From Mauremys mutica (Eukaryota > Chordata > Testudines > Geoemydidae), in contig NC_059076.1 of assembly GCF_020497125.1 (NCBI RefSeq), positions 13,135,951 through 13,199,950 of the forward strand: a stretch of DNA of 64,000 bases. Direction: 5' to 3'. Below, piece after piece: positions 32,385-44,200 of this stretch. Made by a program: the position numbers and the translations under genes. Each line of letters begins with the position of its first letter. The stretch's first letter is position 1. The notes under the pieces were generated by a model that saw only the letters and a list, made by a program, of their open reading frames with translations, searched no databases and was not told the DNA's origin.

Positions 32385-35233
32385 GTGGGATATCGGGAGA
32401 AAGCACAAGTAGGTGAGTGCAAGAGGGGAGGGCTCCTGCCCCATACTGGGACAGCAGGACGATCAGGGAGTTATCTTACATGCCTATACACAAATGCAAG
32501 AAGCCTGGGGAACAAGCAGGGAGAACTAGAAGTCCTGGCACAGTCAAGGAATTATGATGTAATTGGAATAACAGAGACTTGGTGGGATGACTCACATGAT
32601 TGGAGTACTGTCATGGATGGATATAAACTGTTCAGGAAGGATAGGCAGGGCAGAAAAGGTGGGGGAGTTGCGTTGTATGTAAGAGAGCAGTATGACTGCT
32701 CAGAGCTCCAGTATGAAACTGCAGAAAAACCTGAGAGTCTCTGGATTAAATTTAGAAGTATGAACAACAAGGGTAGTGTCGTGGTGGGAGTCTGCTACAG
32801 ACCACCAGACCAGGGGGATGAGGTGGACGAGGCTTTCTTCCAGCAACTAACAGAAGTTGCTAGATCACAGGCCCTGGTTCTCATGGGTGACTTTAATCAC
32901 CCTGATATCTGCTGGGAGAGCAATACAGCAGTGCACAGACAATCCAGGAAGTTTCTGGAAAGTGTAGGGGACAATTTCCTGGTGCAAGTGCTGGAGGAAC
33001 CAACTAGGGGAAAAGCTCTTCTTGACCTGCTGCTCACAAACAGAGAAGAAATAGTAGAGGAAGCAATAGTGGATGGGAACCTGGGAGGCAGTGACCATGA
33101 GATGGTCGAGTTCAGGATCTTGACACAAGGAAGAAAGGAGAGCAGTAGAACAGAGACCCTGGACTTTAGAAAAGCAGACTTCGACTCCCTCAGGGAACTG
33201 TTGGGCATGGTCCCCTGGGAGAATAACACGACGGGGAAAGGAGTCGAGGAAAGCTGGCTGTATTTTAAAGAATCCTTATTGAGGTTGCAGGAACAAACCA
33301 TCCCGATGTGTAGGAAGAAAAGTAAATATGGCAGGCGACCAGCTTGGCTTAACAGTGAAATCCTTGCTCGTCTTAAACACAAAAAAACAGCTTACAAGAA
33401 GTGGAAGATTGGACAAATAATCAGGGAGGAGTATAAAAGTATTGTTCAGGCATGCAGGAGTGAAATTAGGAAGGCCAAATCACACTTGGAGTTGCAGCTA
33501 GCCGGAGATGTTAGGAGTAACAAGAAGGGTTTTTTCAGGTATGTTAGCAACAAGAAGAAAGTCAAGGAAAGTGTGGGCCCCTTGCTGAATGAGGGAGGGA
33601 ACCTAGTGACAGAGGATGTGGAGAAAGCTAGTGTACCCAATGCTTTTTTTGCCTCTGTCTTCACAGACAAGGTCACTCCCAGACAGTTGCACTCTGCAGC
33701 ACGGTATGGGGAGGAGGTGACCAGCTCTCTATGGAGAAAGAAGTAGTTCGGGACTATTTAGAAAAGCTGGATGAGCACAAGTCCATGGGGCCAGATGCGC
33801 TGCACCTGAGGGTGCTAAAGGAGTTGGCCGATGAGATTGCAGAGCCATTGGCCATTATCTTTGAAAAATCATGACGATCGGGGGAGGTCCCGGATGACTG
33901 GAAAAAAGCTAATGTAGTGCCCATCTTTAAAAAAGGGAAGAAGGAAGATCCAGGGAACTACAGGCCAATCAGTCTCACCTCAGTCCCTGGAAAAATCATG
34001 GAACAGGTCCTCAAGGAATCAATTCTGACCCACTTAAAGGAGGGGAAAGTGATCAGGAACAGTCAGCATGGATTCACCAAGGGCAAATCATGCCTGACTA
34101 ACCTAATTGCCTTCTATGATGAGATAACCGGCTCTGTGGATGAGGGGAAAGCAGTGGATGTGCTATTTCTGGACTTTAGCAAAGCTTTTGATACAGTCTC
34201 CCACAGTATTCTTGCCAGCAAGTTAAAGAAGTATGGGCTGGATGAATGGACGGTAAGGTGGATAGAAAACTGGCTAGATGGTCAGGCTCAACGGGTAGTG
34301 ATCAATGGTTCCATGTCTAGTTGGCAGCCGGTATCAAGTGGAGTGCCCCAAGGGTCGGTGCTGGGGCCGGTTTTGTTCAATATCTTCATTAACGATCTGG
34401 AGGATGGTGTGGACTGCACCCTTAGCAAGTTTGCAGATGACACTAAACTGGGAGGAGTGGTTGATACGCTGGAGGGTAGGGATAGGATACAGAGGGACCT
34501 AGACAAATTAGAGGATTGGGCCAAAAGAAATATGATGAGGTTCAACAAGGACAAGTGCAGAGTCCTGCACTTAAGACGGAAGAATCCCATGCACTGCTAC
34601 AGACTAGGGACCGAATGGCTGGGCAGCAGTTCTGCAGAAAAGGACCTAGGGGTTACGGTGGACGGAAAGCTGAATATGAGTCAACAGTGTGCCCTTGTTG
34701 CCAAGAAGGCTAGTGGCATTTTGGGTTGTATAAGTAGGGGCATTTCCAGCAGATCGAGGGACGTGATCATTCCCCTCTATTCAGCACTGGTGAGGCCTCA
34801 TTTGGAGTACTGTGTCCAGTTTTGGGCCCCACACTACAAGAAGGATGTGGATAAATTGGAGAGAGTCCAGCGGAGGGCAACAAAAATGATTAGGGGGCTG
34901 GAGCACATGACTTATGAGGAGAGGCTGAGGGAACTGGGATTGTTTAGCCTGCAGAAGAGAAGAATGAGGGGGGATTTGATAGCTGCTTTCAACTACCTGA
35001 AAGGGGGTTCCAAAGAGGATGGATCTAGACTGTTCTCAGTGGTAGAAGATGACAGAACAAGGACTAATGGTCTCAAGTTGCAGAGGGGGAGGTTTAGGTT
35101 GGACATTAGGAAAAACTTTTTCACTAGTAGGGTGGTGAAAAACTGGAATGGGTTACCTAGGGAGGTGGTGGAATCTCCTTCCTTAGAGGTTTTTAAGGTC
35201 AGGCTTGACAAAGCCCTGGCTGGGATGATTTAG
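32385..35233 (+). pseudogene. CR1 ORF2, endonuclease-reverse transcriptase, two lesions
   Basis: The endonuclease part (32385 to ~33130) keeps the APE-type landmarks YTNARSL, TETWWDD, VGVCYRPP, GDFNHPDIC and GGSDHEM. A basic linker follows. The reverse-transcriptase part keeps [23 protein letters not shown] and FADDTKLGG and runs to 35233. Comparison with the copy at 5469-7629 shows a 1-bp deletion near 33675 (gtcagctcc became gtcactcc), which ends the first frame at 33746, and a Trp codon turned to TGA at 33872-33874. The first ATG in frame (32385) is used as the start, but the true start is uncertain. The copy is not autonomous. Confidence 0.92.
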
Positions 35234-35321
35234 TTGGGTTTGGTCCTGCTTTGAGCAGGGGGTTGGACTAGATGACCTCCTGAGGTCCCTTCCAACCCTG
35301 AGATTCTTTGATTCTATGATT

Positions 35322-35979
35322 CCTGCCCTCTGCCTTGGAGCTGCTCCCAGGAGCCTCCTGCTTGCTGTCCAAGGGGGGGAGAGGTGGGCTAATGTCAGGG
35401 TGTCCCCCTCCCCCTGCTCCTGCCCCCTGCTTACCTCTTCTCCATATAGCGCAGGGTGGGGACTTGACAGGGCTCAGGACGGAGGGGGCTTGCTGGACGC
35501 AGCTGCTATCTCAACTTGCTGATCTACTTAAAAAGGCAGTGTACTTGGAGTGGTGTCAGCGTACCTAAAGGGGCAATGCACATATCGCGCTCTCTCTCTC
35601 CCCGACACACAGGGTGTGTGTGTCTGTTTGCCATGCTGTCTCCCCTCCCTCCATTCGGGCTACCTTGTAGAGAGTGAGGCTACATTAACAACAACGTGTT
35701 AACCCTTGAGGGCTCAGTTGAATGCTAGTTCATTATTTAGCAGTAAGGCATTCCCTGGGAAATATCCTTCCCTCTTCCACCCTCTGACTCCAGCACCTCA
35801 ACCAAGCTTCACCATCATCATTGCTGTGTACAGTATTAAATTATTTGTTTAAAACTTATATTGTGTGTGTGTGTATATATATATGTATACACACACACAT
35901 ACATACATATATACATACATCGTCTCGCTTAGTCGCATTTTTCAGGAACATAACTACAATGTCAAGCGAGGAGTTACTG
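35322..35979 (-). mobile_element. Mariner-like element, right piece with terminal inverted repeat
   Basis: The block ends 'gcgaggagttactg' followed by TA, a mariner-type terminus with a TA target. It includes a (tg/ta)n microsatellite at 35862-35922 and no transposase. It begins exactly where the CR1 3' octamers stop, which suggests that the CR1 inserted into this element. Confidence 0.6.
35862..35922. repeat. (TG)n/(TA)n microsatellite
   Basis: Runs of tg, ta, ac and (acat)n alternate in a purine-pyrimidine alternating tract of about 60 bp. Confidence 0.9.
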
Positions 35980-35981
35980 TA

Positions 35982-37740
35982 TTTGTTTAGCTTCTCCACA
36001 ACGGCCTGGCCTGCCTTGAGTGCTCCTTTAGCATGCTGATCCAACCACTGGTTGTTTGGCAAGTGTTCTGCTTCTTATGTACTTAACATTTGATATTTTT
36101 TTCTGTTAGTTTTTCTGTCGTTTGCGAGTTGCTCTTCAAATTCTTTTTTGGCCTGCCTGATTATGCTTTTACCCTGGACTTGCCACAGTGTATGCTCCTT
36201 TCTATTTTCCGCAGTAGGATTTGACTTCCAATTTTTAAAGGATGCTTTTTGTCTCTGACCACCTCTTTTACTCTGTGTAACCATGGTGGCGCTTTTTTGG
36301 CTCTTTTTGTGCATGTGTGGGTTTGTTTATTTTCTTTTATTTGGGGTACACACATAGTTGGAGCCACTGTTATGATATTTTTTTAAAAGTTCTGCGCAGC
36401 CTGCAAGCATATCACTCTTGTGGCTGTTCCTTTTAATTTCAATATAACTAGTTTCTTTGTCTTTGTTTAGTTCCCTTTTTTGAAGTTAAATGCTACTTGT
36501 GGTGGGTTTCTTTGGTATTTTCTCCCTGACGGTGTTAAATTTAATTACGTTATGGTAGCTATTATGGAGCAATTCAACTATATTTACCTCTTGGACTAGA
36601 TCCCATGTGCCACTTAGAACTAAATGAAGACTTGCCTCCCCCTTTATGGGTCCCAGGATTAGCTGCTCCAAGAAGCTCTCATTAATGGAGATGACATATT
36701 CCCAGTCAGTAGGGGATAGTTGAAATCCCCTGGTGATAATTGCATTTTTTGTTTTTTTGTAGCCTCTCCAATTTCCTTGAGCATTTCACAATGACAGTCG
36801 TGATTCTGGTCAGGTGGTAGATAGTATATTCCTACTGCTATCCTCTTACTATTCACGCATGGAATTTCTATTCATTGAGATTCCATGCTGCTGCTGCTTG
36901 ATTCACGTAAGATTTTTACTATTTTTCACTCTGTTTTCTTTCACATATAGTGCATCTCTCTCACCAGTGTGACCTGCTCTCATCACTGTATATTTTGTAT
37001 CTTAGTATTACCGTGTCTCGCTGATTACCATAATTCCCACCAAGTGTCTGTGATGCCTATTACATCAATATCCTCATTTAATTCCAGGCACTCAAGTTCA
37101 CCCATCTTAGTATTTAGACTTTTAGCATTTGTCTACAAGCACTTATGAAATTTGCTAATACTTAGTTGTCTATCTTCTTGTGCTGTAATTGAATGGCAGT
37201 CTTTTCCGTTCAAGTGTTTGTTTTTTATTTTCAGTTATCTGTACTTTATCAACTTCTCTTCTCTTTACTAGGATATCGAGTAGCATATTCAATAAATCCT
37301 CCCTTAAGGTATGTGTCGCACCGTGTGCTCCTTCACATCCGTCAGCTTTCCCCCAGCCTTTGTTTAAAAAGTCATTTATGATCTTTTAAATTCTACATGC
37401 CAGCAATCGGGTTCTGTTTTGGTTTAGGTGGAGCCCATCCTTCCCATATAGGCACCTCCTTTCCCCAAAAGTTTCCTCGTTCGAGATAAATCAAAATCCC
37501 TCCTCCCAACACCATTGTCTCATCCACGCGCAAACCCAACTGTCTGTATTTCTAATAATGAATACCCCATTGCTATTACTTGTCTCCTCCTAATAACAGG
37601 GATCCCCTCCCCCAGAGAGGCATCCTCAGGATGAGAGGATACCATGAGATCAGCTGGTAGGAGGGTCCCAACTATGGGATCGCTTCCTTCTGCTTCAGCT
37701 TGATGTTCTTTCCTTGAGACTTTCATCCCTCTCAATAGCA
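35982..37740 (-). mobile_element. Old CR1-type LINE, endonuclease and linker, - strand
   Basis: Read on the - strand, 36075-36314 gives KRGGQRQKASFKNWK and IIRQAKKEFEEQLA, the basic linker between endonuclease and reverse transcriptase. 36659-36856 gives VGIYYLPPDQN and GDFNYP, the endonuclease motifs. It has many stops and no RT core. It may be the 5' part of the same old copy as 29757-30660. Confidence 0.65.
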
Positions 37741-38375
37741 CAGAGGGTGTCAGACTGTGGAGTGCGACCTCTATTGTTGATACAGATTTATTTAGATTGT
37801 TGTCTCACAAGAGCCACTAACGTAGTCATTGGGGAAGAGGCAAAGAACTCTCCTGGCTGGTTTTTGATCCAAACACAAAACAAAGAATAGGAATAAATGG
37901 CCAGTTTTCTTCATGATGAAAGGTTGACAGTGGCATGACTCTAGGTTCCATACTGGGTCCAGTGTTTAATTTTGTAGGTGGTGCAGGTAGTGTGCCTATA
38001 GTTAACATTCCCCCAACCCTTTTTTACCCCAAGATTTCACTTGGAATCTTGGGCTGAAATTTTCTATGCTGAGCATTTGCCTAAGGTTGCGTTATTTTGG
38101 AAAGTTTTAGCTAGAATGGGTCAGCTGTTCCCGAGAATGAGGTTTGGGGAAAATGCATTAATTTATCCAAGTTAAAGTTCTTACAGCTGCTTCATTGAGC
38201 AGCCCTATTGCCTCCAGGCTTCAGAGCAAAGGCTCAAAATTTGACAGGGGACTTGCCCAGGTGTCAGGAATGTGCCTTTTATTGTTCCTCTGAAATTCAC
38301 CCTAATTTGACCAAGTTGTAAGCTTTTTGGAAAATCTCGGTTTGCACGTGCTCGGTGGAGTGTTCTTAGCATTTA

Positions 38376-38684
38376 CAAAAACACACAAGGAGTCCAGTGG
38401 CACCTTAATGACTAACTGATTTATTTGGGCATAAGTTTTCATGGGTAAAAAAACCCCCACTTCTTCAGATTCATGGAGTGAAAATTACAGATGCAGGCAT
38501 AAATTTATGTATCAACATATGTATATTTATGCCTGCATCTGTAATTTTCACTCCATGCAACTGAAGAAGTGGGATTTTTTACCCACGAAAGCTTATGCCC
38601 AAATAAATCTGTTAGTCTTTAAGGTGTCACCAGTCTCTTGTTGTTTTTGTGGGTACAGACTAACACGGCTACCCCTCTGATTCT
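38376..38684. mobile_element. Penelope-like terminal palindrome
   Basis: The arms of ~120 bp (about 38388-38508 and 38521-38638) are near-complementary around a short AT-rich centre: 'gtgaaaattacagatgcagg' on the left answers 'cctgcatctgtaattttcac' on the right. The right side continues with 'cagactaacacggctacccc', the same end as the Penelope-like element at 13800-13935. There is no coding content. Such inverted termini are typical of Penelope-like insertions. Confidence 0.75.
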
Positions 38685-39132
38685 TAGAGTTTAGAAGCTT
38701 ATGTTTTCCAAAAATTCTGTTCACTGACGTGCTCTGGCCACTGGCAGCTCCCACATGTGACTGGACTGTACATGTACCATCCCCACAGAGTGACTGAGCA
38801 TGCGCTATCTGGGGGCTGAACAGGACTTTCTCTGCAGTTATTCTTCCTTGCAGACGAAAATTGCTGTGGTGCCAGGCACAGAAACTGAAAGCAGGGAGCC
38901 TGTTTCTCCTGTGCTGTCAGTGCATCCTCAGTTGATGCCTCGACAGTACTGAGGAGAAGGAGCAAGCTGCTTGACTGGCTGAGAATTAAGGAACAAGGGT
39001 GAGGAGATAGGGGAAAACATGCAGTGCGGAGGCAGCAGTATATGGGGATGTGATATAACAGGAGGGAGGGGAGATTAAACGAGGCAGGGTCCTGTGGAAA
39101 ATACACGATTGGGCTCATGTAATTACAGACTA

Positions 39133-39230
39133 TCATAGATTCATAGACTCTAGGACTGGAAGGGACCTCGAGAGGTCATCGAGTCCAGTCCCCTGCCCTC
39201 ATGGCAGGACCAAATACTGTCTAGATCATA
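39133..39230 (-). mobile_element. CR1 LINE 3' end, different subfamily
   Basis: The motif 'catagattcatagactctag' plus 'ggaagggacctcgagaggtc' is a CR1 3' terminus on the - strand; the following sequence differs from the other copies here. Confidence 0.8.
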
Positions 39231-39364
39231 ATGCATACACACAAGGGGATGAACTAGGGTTCCAATGGAAATCTTAATACTGGCATTTCCTAACTTGAGT
39301 GCTTGGCTTTGTACCCTTAATGGCATTTTAATGTAGGTTTTTTGGATGTACCCTTTATTTCCAG

Positions 39365-39870
39365 TCTGGAAGGGGGAGTGATTACTGAAGTAGCACAATT
39401 TGCAGATGACACAGTTATTTGTTAGTGATGAGTGGTGTGGAACGTCAGAGAGACCTAACCAAGCTGGGTGAAAGGGCAACACAATGTGAAATAAAAGCCA
39501 ATGTGGATAAATGCAAAGTGATGCACGATGGAGGGTAACTTTTAGAACTCTGTGAAATATACTGGTACTTTAACTGTATCAACTCAGGAAAGAGAAATGG
39601 GTGTCATAGTAGATGTTTCATGGAAGGTGTCTGCTCAGTATACAATAGAGTTGTTGAGGCCAGCAGTTTATTAAGGCCCAAAGAGGGGTTGGACAGTTTT
39701 ATATGGATAACAAGAATATGCAGCGTTATAGGCGTTAATACTAATAAAAACAGTGTTGGAAAGGGATTTTAAACATGCTTCAGGGCTTAAGCCAATCTCT
39801 AACTATTTGAGACCGAGAAATGAGACCTGATGTAGGGAGCAGATTATCTCCCATCTGCCCACTGTGGGGT
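39365..39870 (+). mobile_element. Old CR1-type RT fragment, + strand
   Basis: The + strand reads AQFADDTVI near 39395-39420 and NVDKCKVMH near 39500-39530, followed by a decayed GVIVDVSWK stretch. These are the catalytic FADD box and the downstream region of a LINE reverse transcriptase. Frames change and stops are present. Confidence 0.6.
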
Positions 39871-40941
39871 TTCCTTCATCTTTCTCGGAAGCATCTGGTG
39901 CTGGCTTCTATTGGAGCTGGAACGCTGGGCTAGGTGGGCTGTGTGTCTGCTCCTCTCTGGCAGTTCCTACGTTTTACTCCCTGTCGTTACTGAATAACCA
40001 TTCTCCCTTGGAGCAGGGCCCATTAAGGTGTTGGTGAGTACTTCCTTATCTCTGTTCCCTGCATGACTGTCAGATAGCATAATGCATAGTGTTTAAATTC
40101 CCAAAAGTACTACAACTAGTGCAGTTCCCATTTTCAAGTCTGAGCACTGACCATTACATCTGCCCCTTTCTCTGTCCCACCAGCATAAAACGTTACTGTT
40201 CTGACCTCTATCCAGAGCCCCAACGTAGATGTTGGTAATTACTGATTAAACCTTCAGATGTCAAATCCAGATGTGCACATACGTTTGTATTGATGCATCT
40301 GGTTGCATTGGGAAATACCTATGTATTAGACAGCTTGGCTCAGGGAGCAATGCGGAGCAAAGGATTCTATATCTGGGATAAGAATGAATTATTTTGGTCT
40401 CTACTGGTCTAATGTCATATTACTAGAATATAGATGTAGAGAACATAACTTCTGACCACACTTACTTCTCCTAGTGATAGGCATGGCATACAGAAATTAA
40501 AAAATCTTAAGGTGAAGTTTTAATACTTAGTAGAAGCTTTTTAAGATGACAGTGAAGTGGAAAGGTTACAGTCAGTGCTTTAAAATGACCTGTATTGAGC
40601 ACTTGTGTGGTGTATTTCTCCCTTTTTTGCTATGCTTTGGACACCCACTTCTCACTGCATATGCTGATGGTGCCCCGATGCAGCAGTCTAGTTGACGAGA
40701 AGGGAACACTGTGCAGGAACACTGTGTCAGGGCACCAATGCTGTAATTTTTCGGTTGTAACACTGCAATTGGCTCTGATGGGAGCAAAATCAAGCTGTAC
40801 ATCTGTAGGTCAGTCATTTTGTTGAGGAATGAGTTAATTATGATCTATTCAGAGTCTCCACTTGTGATGTTGAATCAGCTTTGTTACCTTGTTCTGAGAA
40901 TTATTTTTAATTTGAACTTAATAAATATTTCTTATTTTTAG

Positions 40942-41091
40942 CTGAAGTGTAAGGAGATGTGGAGTCTAAATGGCCTGGTAAAACATCTATTCAGCAAGCA
41001 GCTTCTGAAGGACAAGTGTGTCCGCTGTAGTAACTGGGAGGAATTTCCACTCAGCGAGGAGCAGAAGTTGTATGCAGCCACTGACGCTTAT
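40942..41091 (+). CDS. WRN: WRN exon 6, exonuclease motif III
   Basis: These 150 bp, the conserved length, run from ttttag to the donor tat/gtgggt. They encode [20 protein letters not shown], then [20 protein letters not shown] and ATDAY. The Tyr and the last Asp of LYAATDAY complete the DEDD active site. Confidence 0.98.
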
Positions 41092-43021
41092 GTGGGTACA
41101 AATAGAGAGCTCCAGTCCATGTTTTAACAATTTCATTCCCCTTAATACATTATTTGCTGACCTTTTTAATGTCTTGCTGCAGTGGAACTCACCAGTCATG
41201 TAATTCAGATTCCTTGCAACCAAATTATTAGTATTAAATCTTTGCCCCGCAAAACACACTATAAAGCTTCATAGTGTCAGTGACTGAGCTGTGGGCAGTC
41301 TGGCTGAGAGTTCGGAGCAAGAGTCCAGCCTACCAGTTAGAGCTGAATCCAGACAGCGTGGGTACAGGAGCGAAGCCAAGGGTTGTAGCCGAAGGGTGAA
41401 CCACTGTCAGTCAGAAGGCAGAGCCAAGGGTCTGAGCTGTTAGTCAGAAGTTAGGAAGAATCTGGGAGCAGGAGCAGGTGCAGGCAATGGCTGGAGCAAG
41501 GCTAGAGACAGTGAAGGCAGGTGGCAGGTAAGTGCAGCTCTGGGTTAGGAATGTGTTAAGCAGCTCCTGAGCTTAAGTATCAGCCTGTTGACTCCTTTGG
41601 CCAATAAAGTGGTGCTGTTGACTCCTTCAGCCAATCAGGGCCAGCTGCACTCGTTAGGTTTCCAGAAGAGTGGTTCTGCTGAAGATTGGCCCCTGACACA
41701 TTGTGTAGGCTACTGTCCAACATTTTCAGTTCTTGATTGCATTTTAACCCATGTATTTACTGGAGGCTGTTCTCCAAGGTATTCTCTCCAAGTGGGTCTG
41801 ATTTGTGAATACTTCTATAAAATTGTACAGTTTAGAAGTATAAACCCATAAAATTTAAAAAGTTAGGATTAAATTTGCCTAAACAGCAGCATTGCCTTAA
41901 AGACTTGCTGCATCTTCAATAATAACTTCAGTTCTGTGGATCAGAATAGGAATGGCAAAGAAAAATATCAAACTTGTCAAGTCCTACTGACCAGAAATGA
42001 TACCATCCCAATATAAATGTTTATCATTTGGCACACTAAGGACACAGTCTGTTAGCAGGAAAAGCTATCCCGCCGAGAAATAGCAAGAGCCCATTCAGTC
42101 AGGCATAATAACCAATCGAATAAATGTTCTGTTAGTTTTGGAAACAATGCTTAATTATTCATTAGAAAAGGGGTTGGGGGACAAATGGAGGAGTGGAAAG
42201 GTCTTGCTTCACTGAACCGTTGCATATGGGAATGAGGTAATTACAATATCTAGCGCTTTACATCAACAGATCTCAAAGTGCTTTGCAAAGGAGGTTAATA
42301 TCATGTCAGTTTTATAGAATTTCTCTGCCCACCACTCCCGCCAGCTATCCCAGGGACTCCCCTCACATCTCAGCGCCTCATCTTTCCCCTATACCAATGC
42401 TTTCTCCCTCTTCTCCCTCTTCTCCCTGGGAAACCAACCAAACCCGGGAGCCTGACTCTCCCTCTCCCCAAACCCTGCCCTCTTCCCCTTTGGCCCATAC
42501 AGGCCTCTCACTCCATCAGGCCGGGGTAGGTGGGGAGAGGTGCCCACTTGGAGTACTTGTTCTCAGTAGCATCAAATTCATATACATCATAATACTTCCA
42601 TCTCAAATGATGACCTGGCCACAGTGGTCTGTGGTTCAGCATTTCCAGGCTAGATTATTGCAATTCTCTCTCCCTGGGTTTAGGCAAAATGTGGAAAGAA
42701 GTTACAGCTGGTGCTTAATGCAGTAGTCTTTCTCCTTACTGAGATGAGCTGAAGGACCATATTGTTTTATACAACATTTACGTATAACCTTGAACAAGGC
42801 ACAAGGAAGAGCCTTTTCAACAGCAGCTCCAAGACTGAGAGTCCAAGCCTCACTCTATGTGAAGTTGCTTATTGACAAAAGTACGGTTCTCCTCATTCTC
42901 AGTAAATGTTGCTTTTTCTAATATACCTGGAGATGAGCAGTGAACCAGAGATTTATATGTATCTTTGACTTCACTTACGAGACTTATCAGGAGGTTACCA
43001 GAACTACTGTTCTGTTTAGTA

Positions 43022-43215
43022 CACCTCTACCCCTATATAATGTGACCAGATATAACACAAATTTGGATATAACGTGGTAAAGCAGCTCTCCGGGGGGGGA
43101 GGGGAGGGTGCGCGGACTCCAGCGGATCAAAGCAAGTTCGATACAACGCGGTTTCACCTATAACGCGGTAAGATTTTTTTGCTCCCTAGGACAGCGTTAT
43201 ATCAAGGTAGAGGTG
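43022..43215. mobile_element. Mariner-like MITE
   Basis: The inverted ends 'cacctctacc' and 'ggtagaggtg' bound a 194-bp element with internal partial symmetry (tataacgcggt/ataacgtggt motifs). TA precedes the left end; the right flank is tc, presumably mutated. Confidence 0.65.
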
Positions 43216-43344
43216 TCTTTTTTAGCACTGTAGATATCCATGAGGCTCTTTATTAAATGAAAACAGAGGACATAGTCTGCCCACGTTTTGTGTGCCATGG
43301 AACACTGAGGCAGATGATACTAATCTATTAGCCGTGCTATAATC

Positions 43345-43668
43345 CAGTGGCTCTCAACCTTTCCAGACCACTGTACCCCTTTCAGGAGTCTGATTTGTCT
43401 TGAATACCCCCAAGTTTCACCTCACTTAAAAATTGTTTGCTTACAATATCAGACATAAAAATACAAGTGTCACAGCACAGAGTTATTGAAAAATTGCTGA
43501 CTTTCTAATTTTTACCATACAATTATAAAATAAATCAATTTGAATATAAATTCAGTACTTACATGTGAGTGTATTGTGTATAGAGCAGGTTAAACAAGCT
43601 TTTTATGCAGCCTGTTGTAAAACTAGGCAAATATCTAGATGAGTTGAGTACCCCTTGGAAGACCCCTG
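43345..43668. mobile_element. hAT-type element, right end lost
   Basis: The left terminus 'cagtggctctcaacctttcc' is of the hAT type, and 'gagtaccccttggaagaccc' near the right end fits the same family. The true right inverted repeat is missing and the 8-bp flanks do not match, so the end was lost at ~43668, next to a scrap of another transposon. Confidence 0.55.
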
Positions 43669-44127
43669 TGTCGACTTAGCTGGTAGTGTAGACATGGCCC
43701 ATGTGTTGATCTGACTGGGCCCATGGGTGTACAGCAAAGGCATTTTGGGTGCATTGTTTAGCAAGAGTTTAACTCAGCATTTGCTATGTTTCTAACTTTT
43801 AAAAAAATAAACGAACACACCTCTAATATCTTGAGGTAATGTTCACTAAAATCATTGATATGTTCCTGCACCCTTAACTTTACCTTAAGAAAGTGTTAGG
43901 CCAAATTGTATTTTTATTGAGTTCTCTAACTTAATGTTGCATTACTGACATTGTTTGGAACAAAAATCCTTCACTTAGTGTTAAATTGAATTTACATCTT
44001 GGATTGGAGAAGAAATTTGTAGCCTGTTCAATTTGTTTTATGCTTTTCCAAACATGGAAGGAAAAAAATGTAATATGAGATCTGTATGGAATCTGAAGCG
44101 TTACATTTGTTTTGCTTTTCTTCACAG

Positions 44128-44200
44128 GCAGGCCTCCTCATTTACCAAAAACTGGAAAATATGAATAACTGTGATCAGAGGCTCTGTAGTATAAAAAACG
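44128..44200 (+). CDS. WRN: WRN exon 7
   Basis: These 73 bp lie between ttcacag and gtaaac and encode AGLLIYQKLENMNNCDQRLC and SIKN, the end of the exonuclease domain. It is one codon longer than human exon 7 (70 bp). Phase 0 in, phase 1 out. Confidence 0.95.

Larger units (their letters stand above)
30957..35321 (+). mobile_element. Full-length or nearly full-length CR1 LINE
   Basis: This 4.4-kb non-LTR retrotransposon has a 5' UTR (30957-31320), intact ORF1, ORF2 with endonuclease and reverse transcriptase, and a short 3' UTR ending in CR1-type octamers ('gattctttgattctatgatt'). The 5' UTR contains a direct repeat: 'cagcagagaggcaaacagaa' occurs at ~30965 and ~31192. Only two inactivating lesions were found, both in ORF2. 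Sequence is very close to the - strand copy at 5469-7629. CR1 copies itself by target-primed reverse transcription, usually without clear target duplications, and none is evident here. Confidence 0.93.
29444..40941 (+). other. WRN: WRN intron 5, remaining sequence
   Basis: This is the largest intron in the window (11.5 kb) and is mainly nested mobile DNA. 29444-29756, 37745-38030 and 39870-40940 show nothing recognisable. 38030-38370 may be a diverged relative of the 22115/60620 repeat, and 38690-39130 holds no recognised feature. Confidence 0.7.
41092..44127 (+). other. WRN: WRN intron 6, remaining sequence
   Basis: 41092-41280 and 41700-43020 hold no gene; 42240-42300 ('agcgctttacatcaacagat') is an old dispersed-repeat scrap. 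41280-41700 has degenerate internal repetition (gagcc, gtcag, gcagg) and ends in a CCAAT/AATAAA-like stretch, possibly an LTR-like repeat that I cannot name. 43670-44120 shows only a DNA-transposon end scrap ('ggtagtgtagacatggccc', 43681-43699). Confidence 0.6.

Noticed and set aside
32552..34590. Open frames on the - strand opposite the CR1 coding region
   Set aside because: They are mirror frames of ORF2; the + strand frame carries all catalytic motifs.
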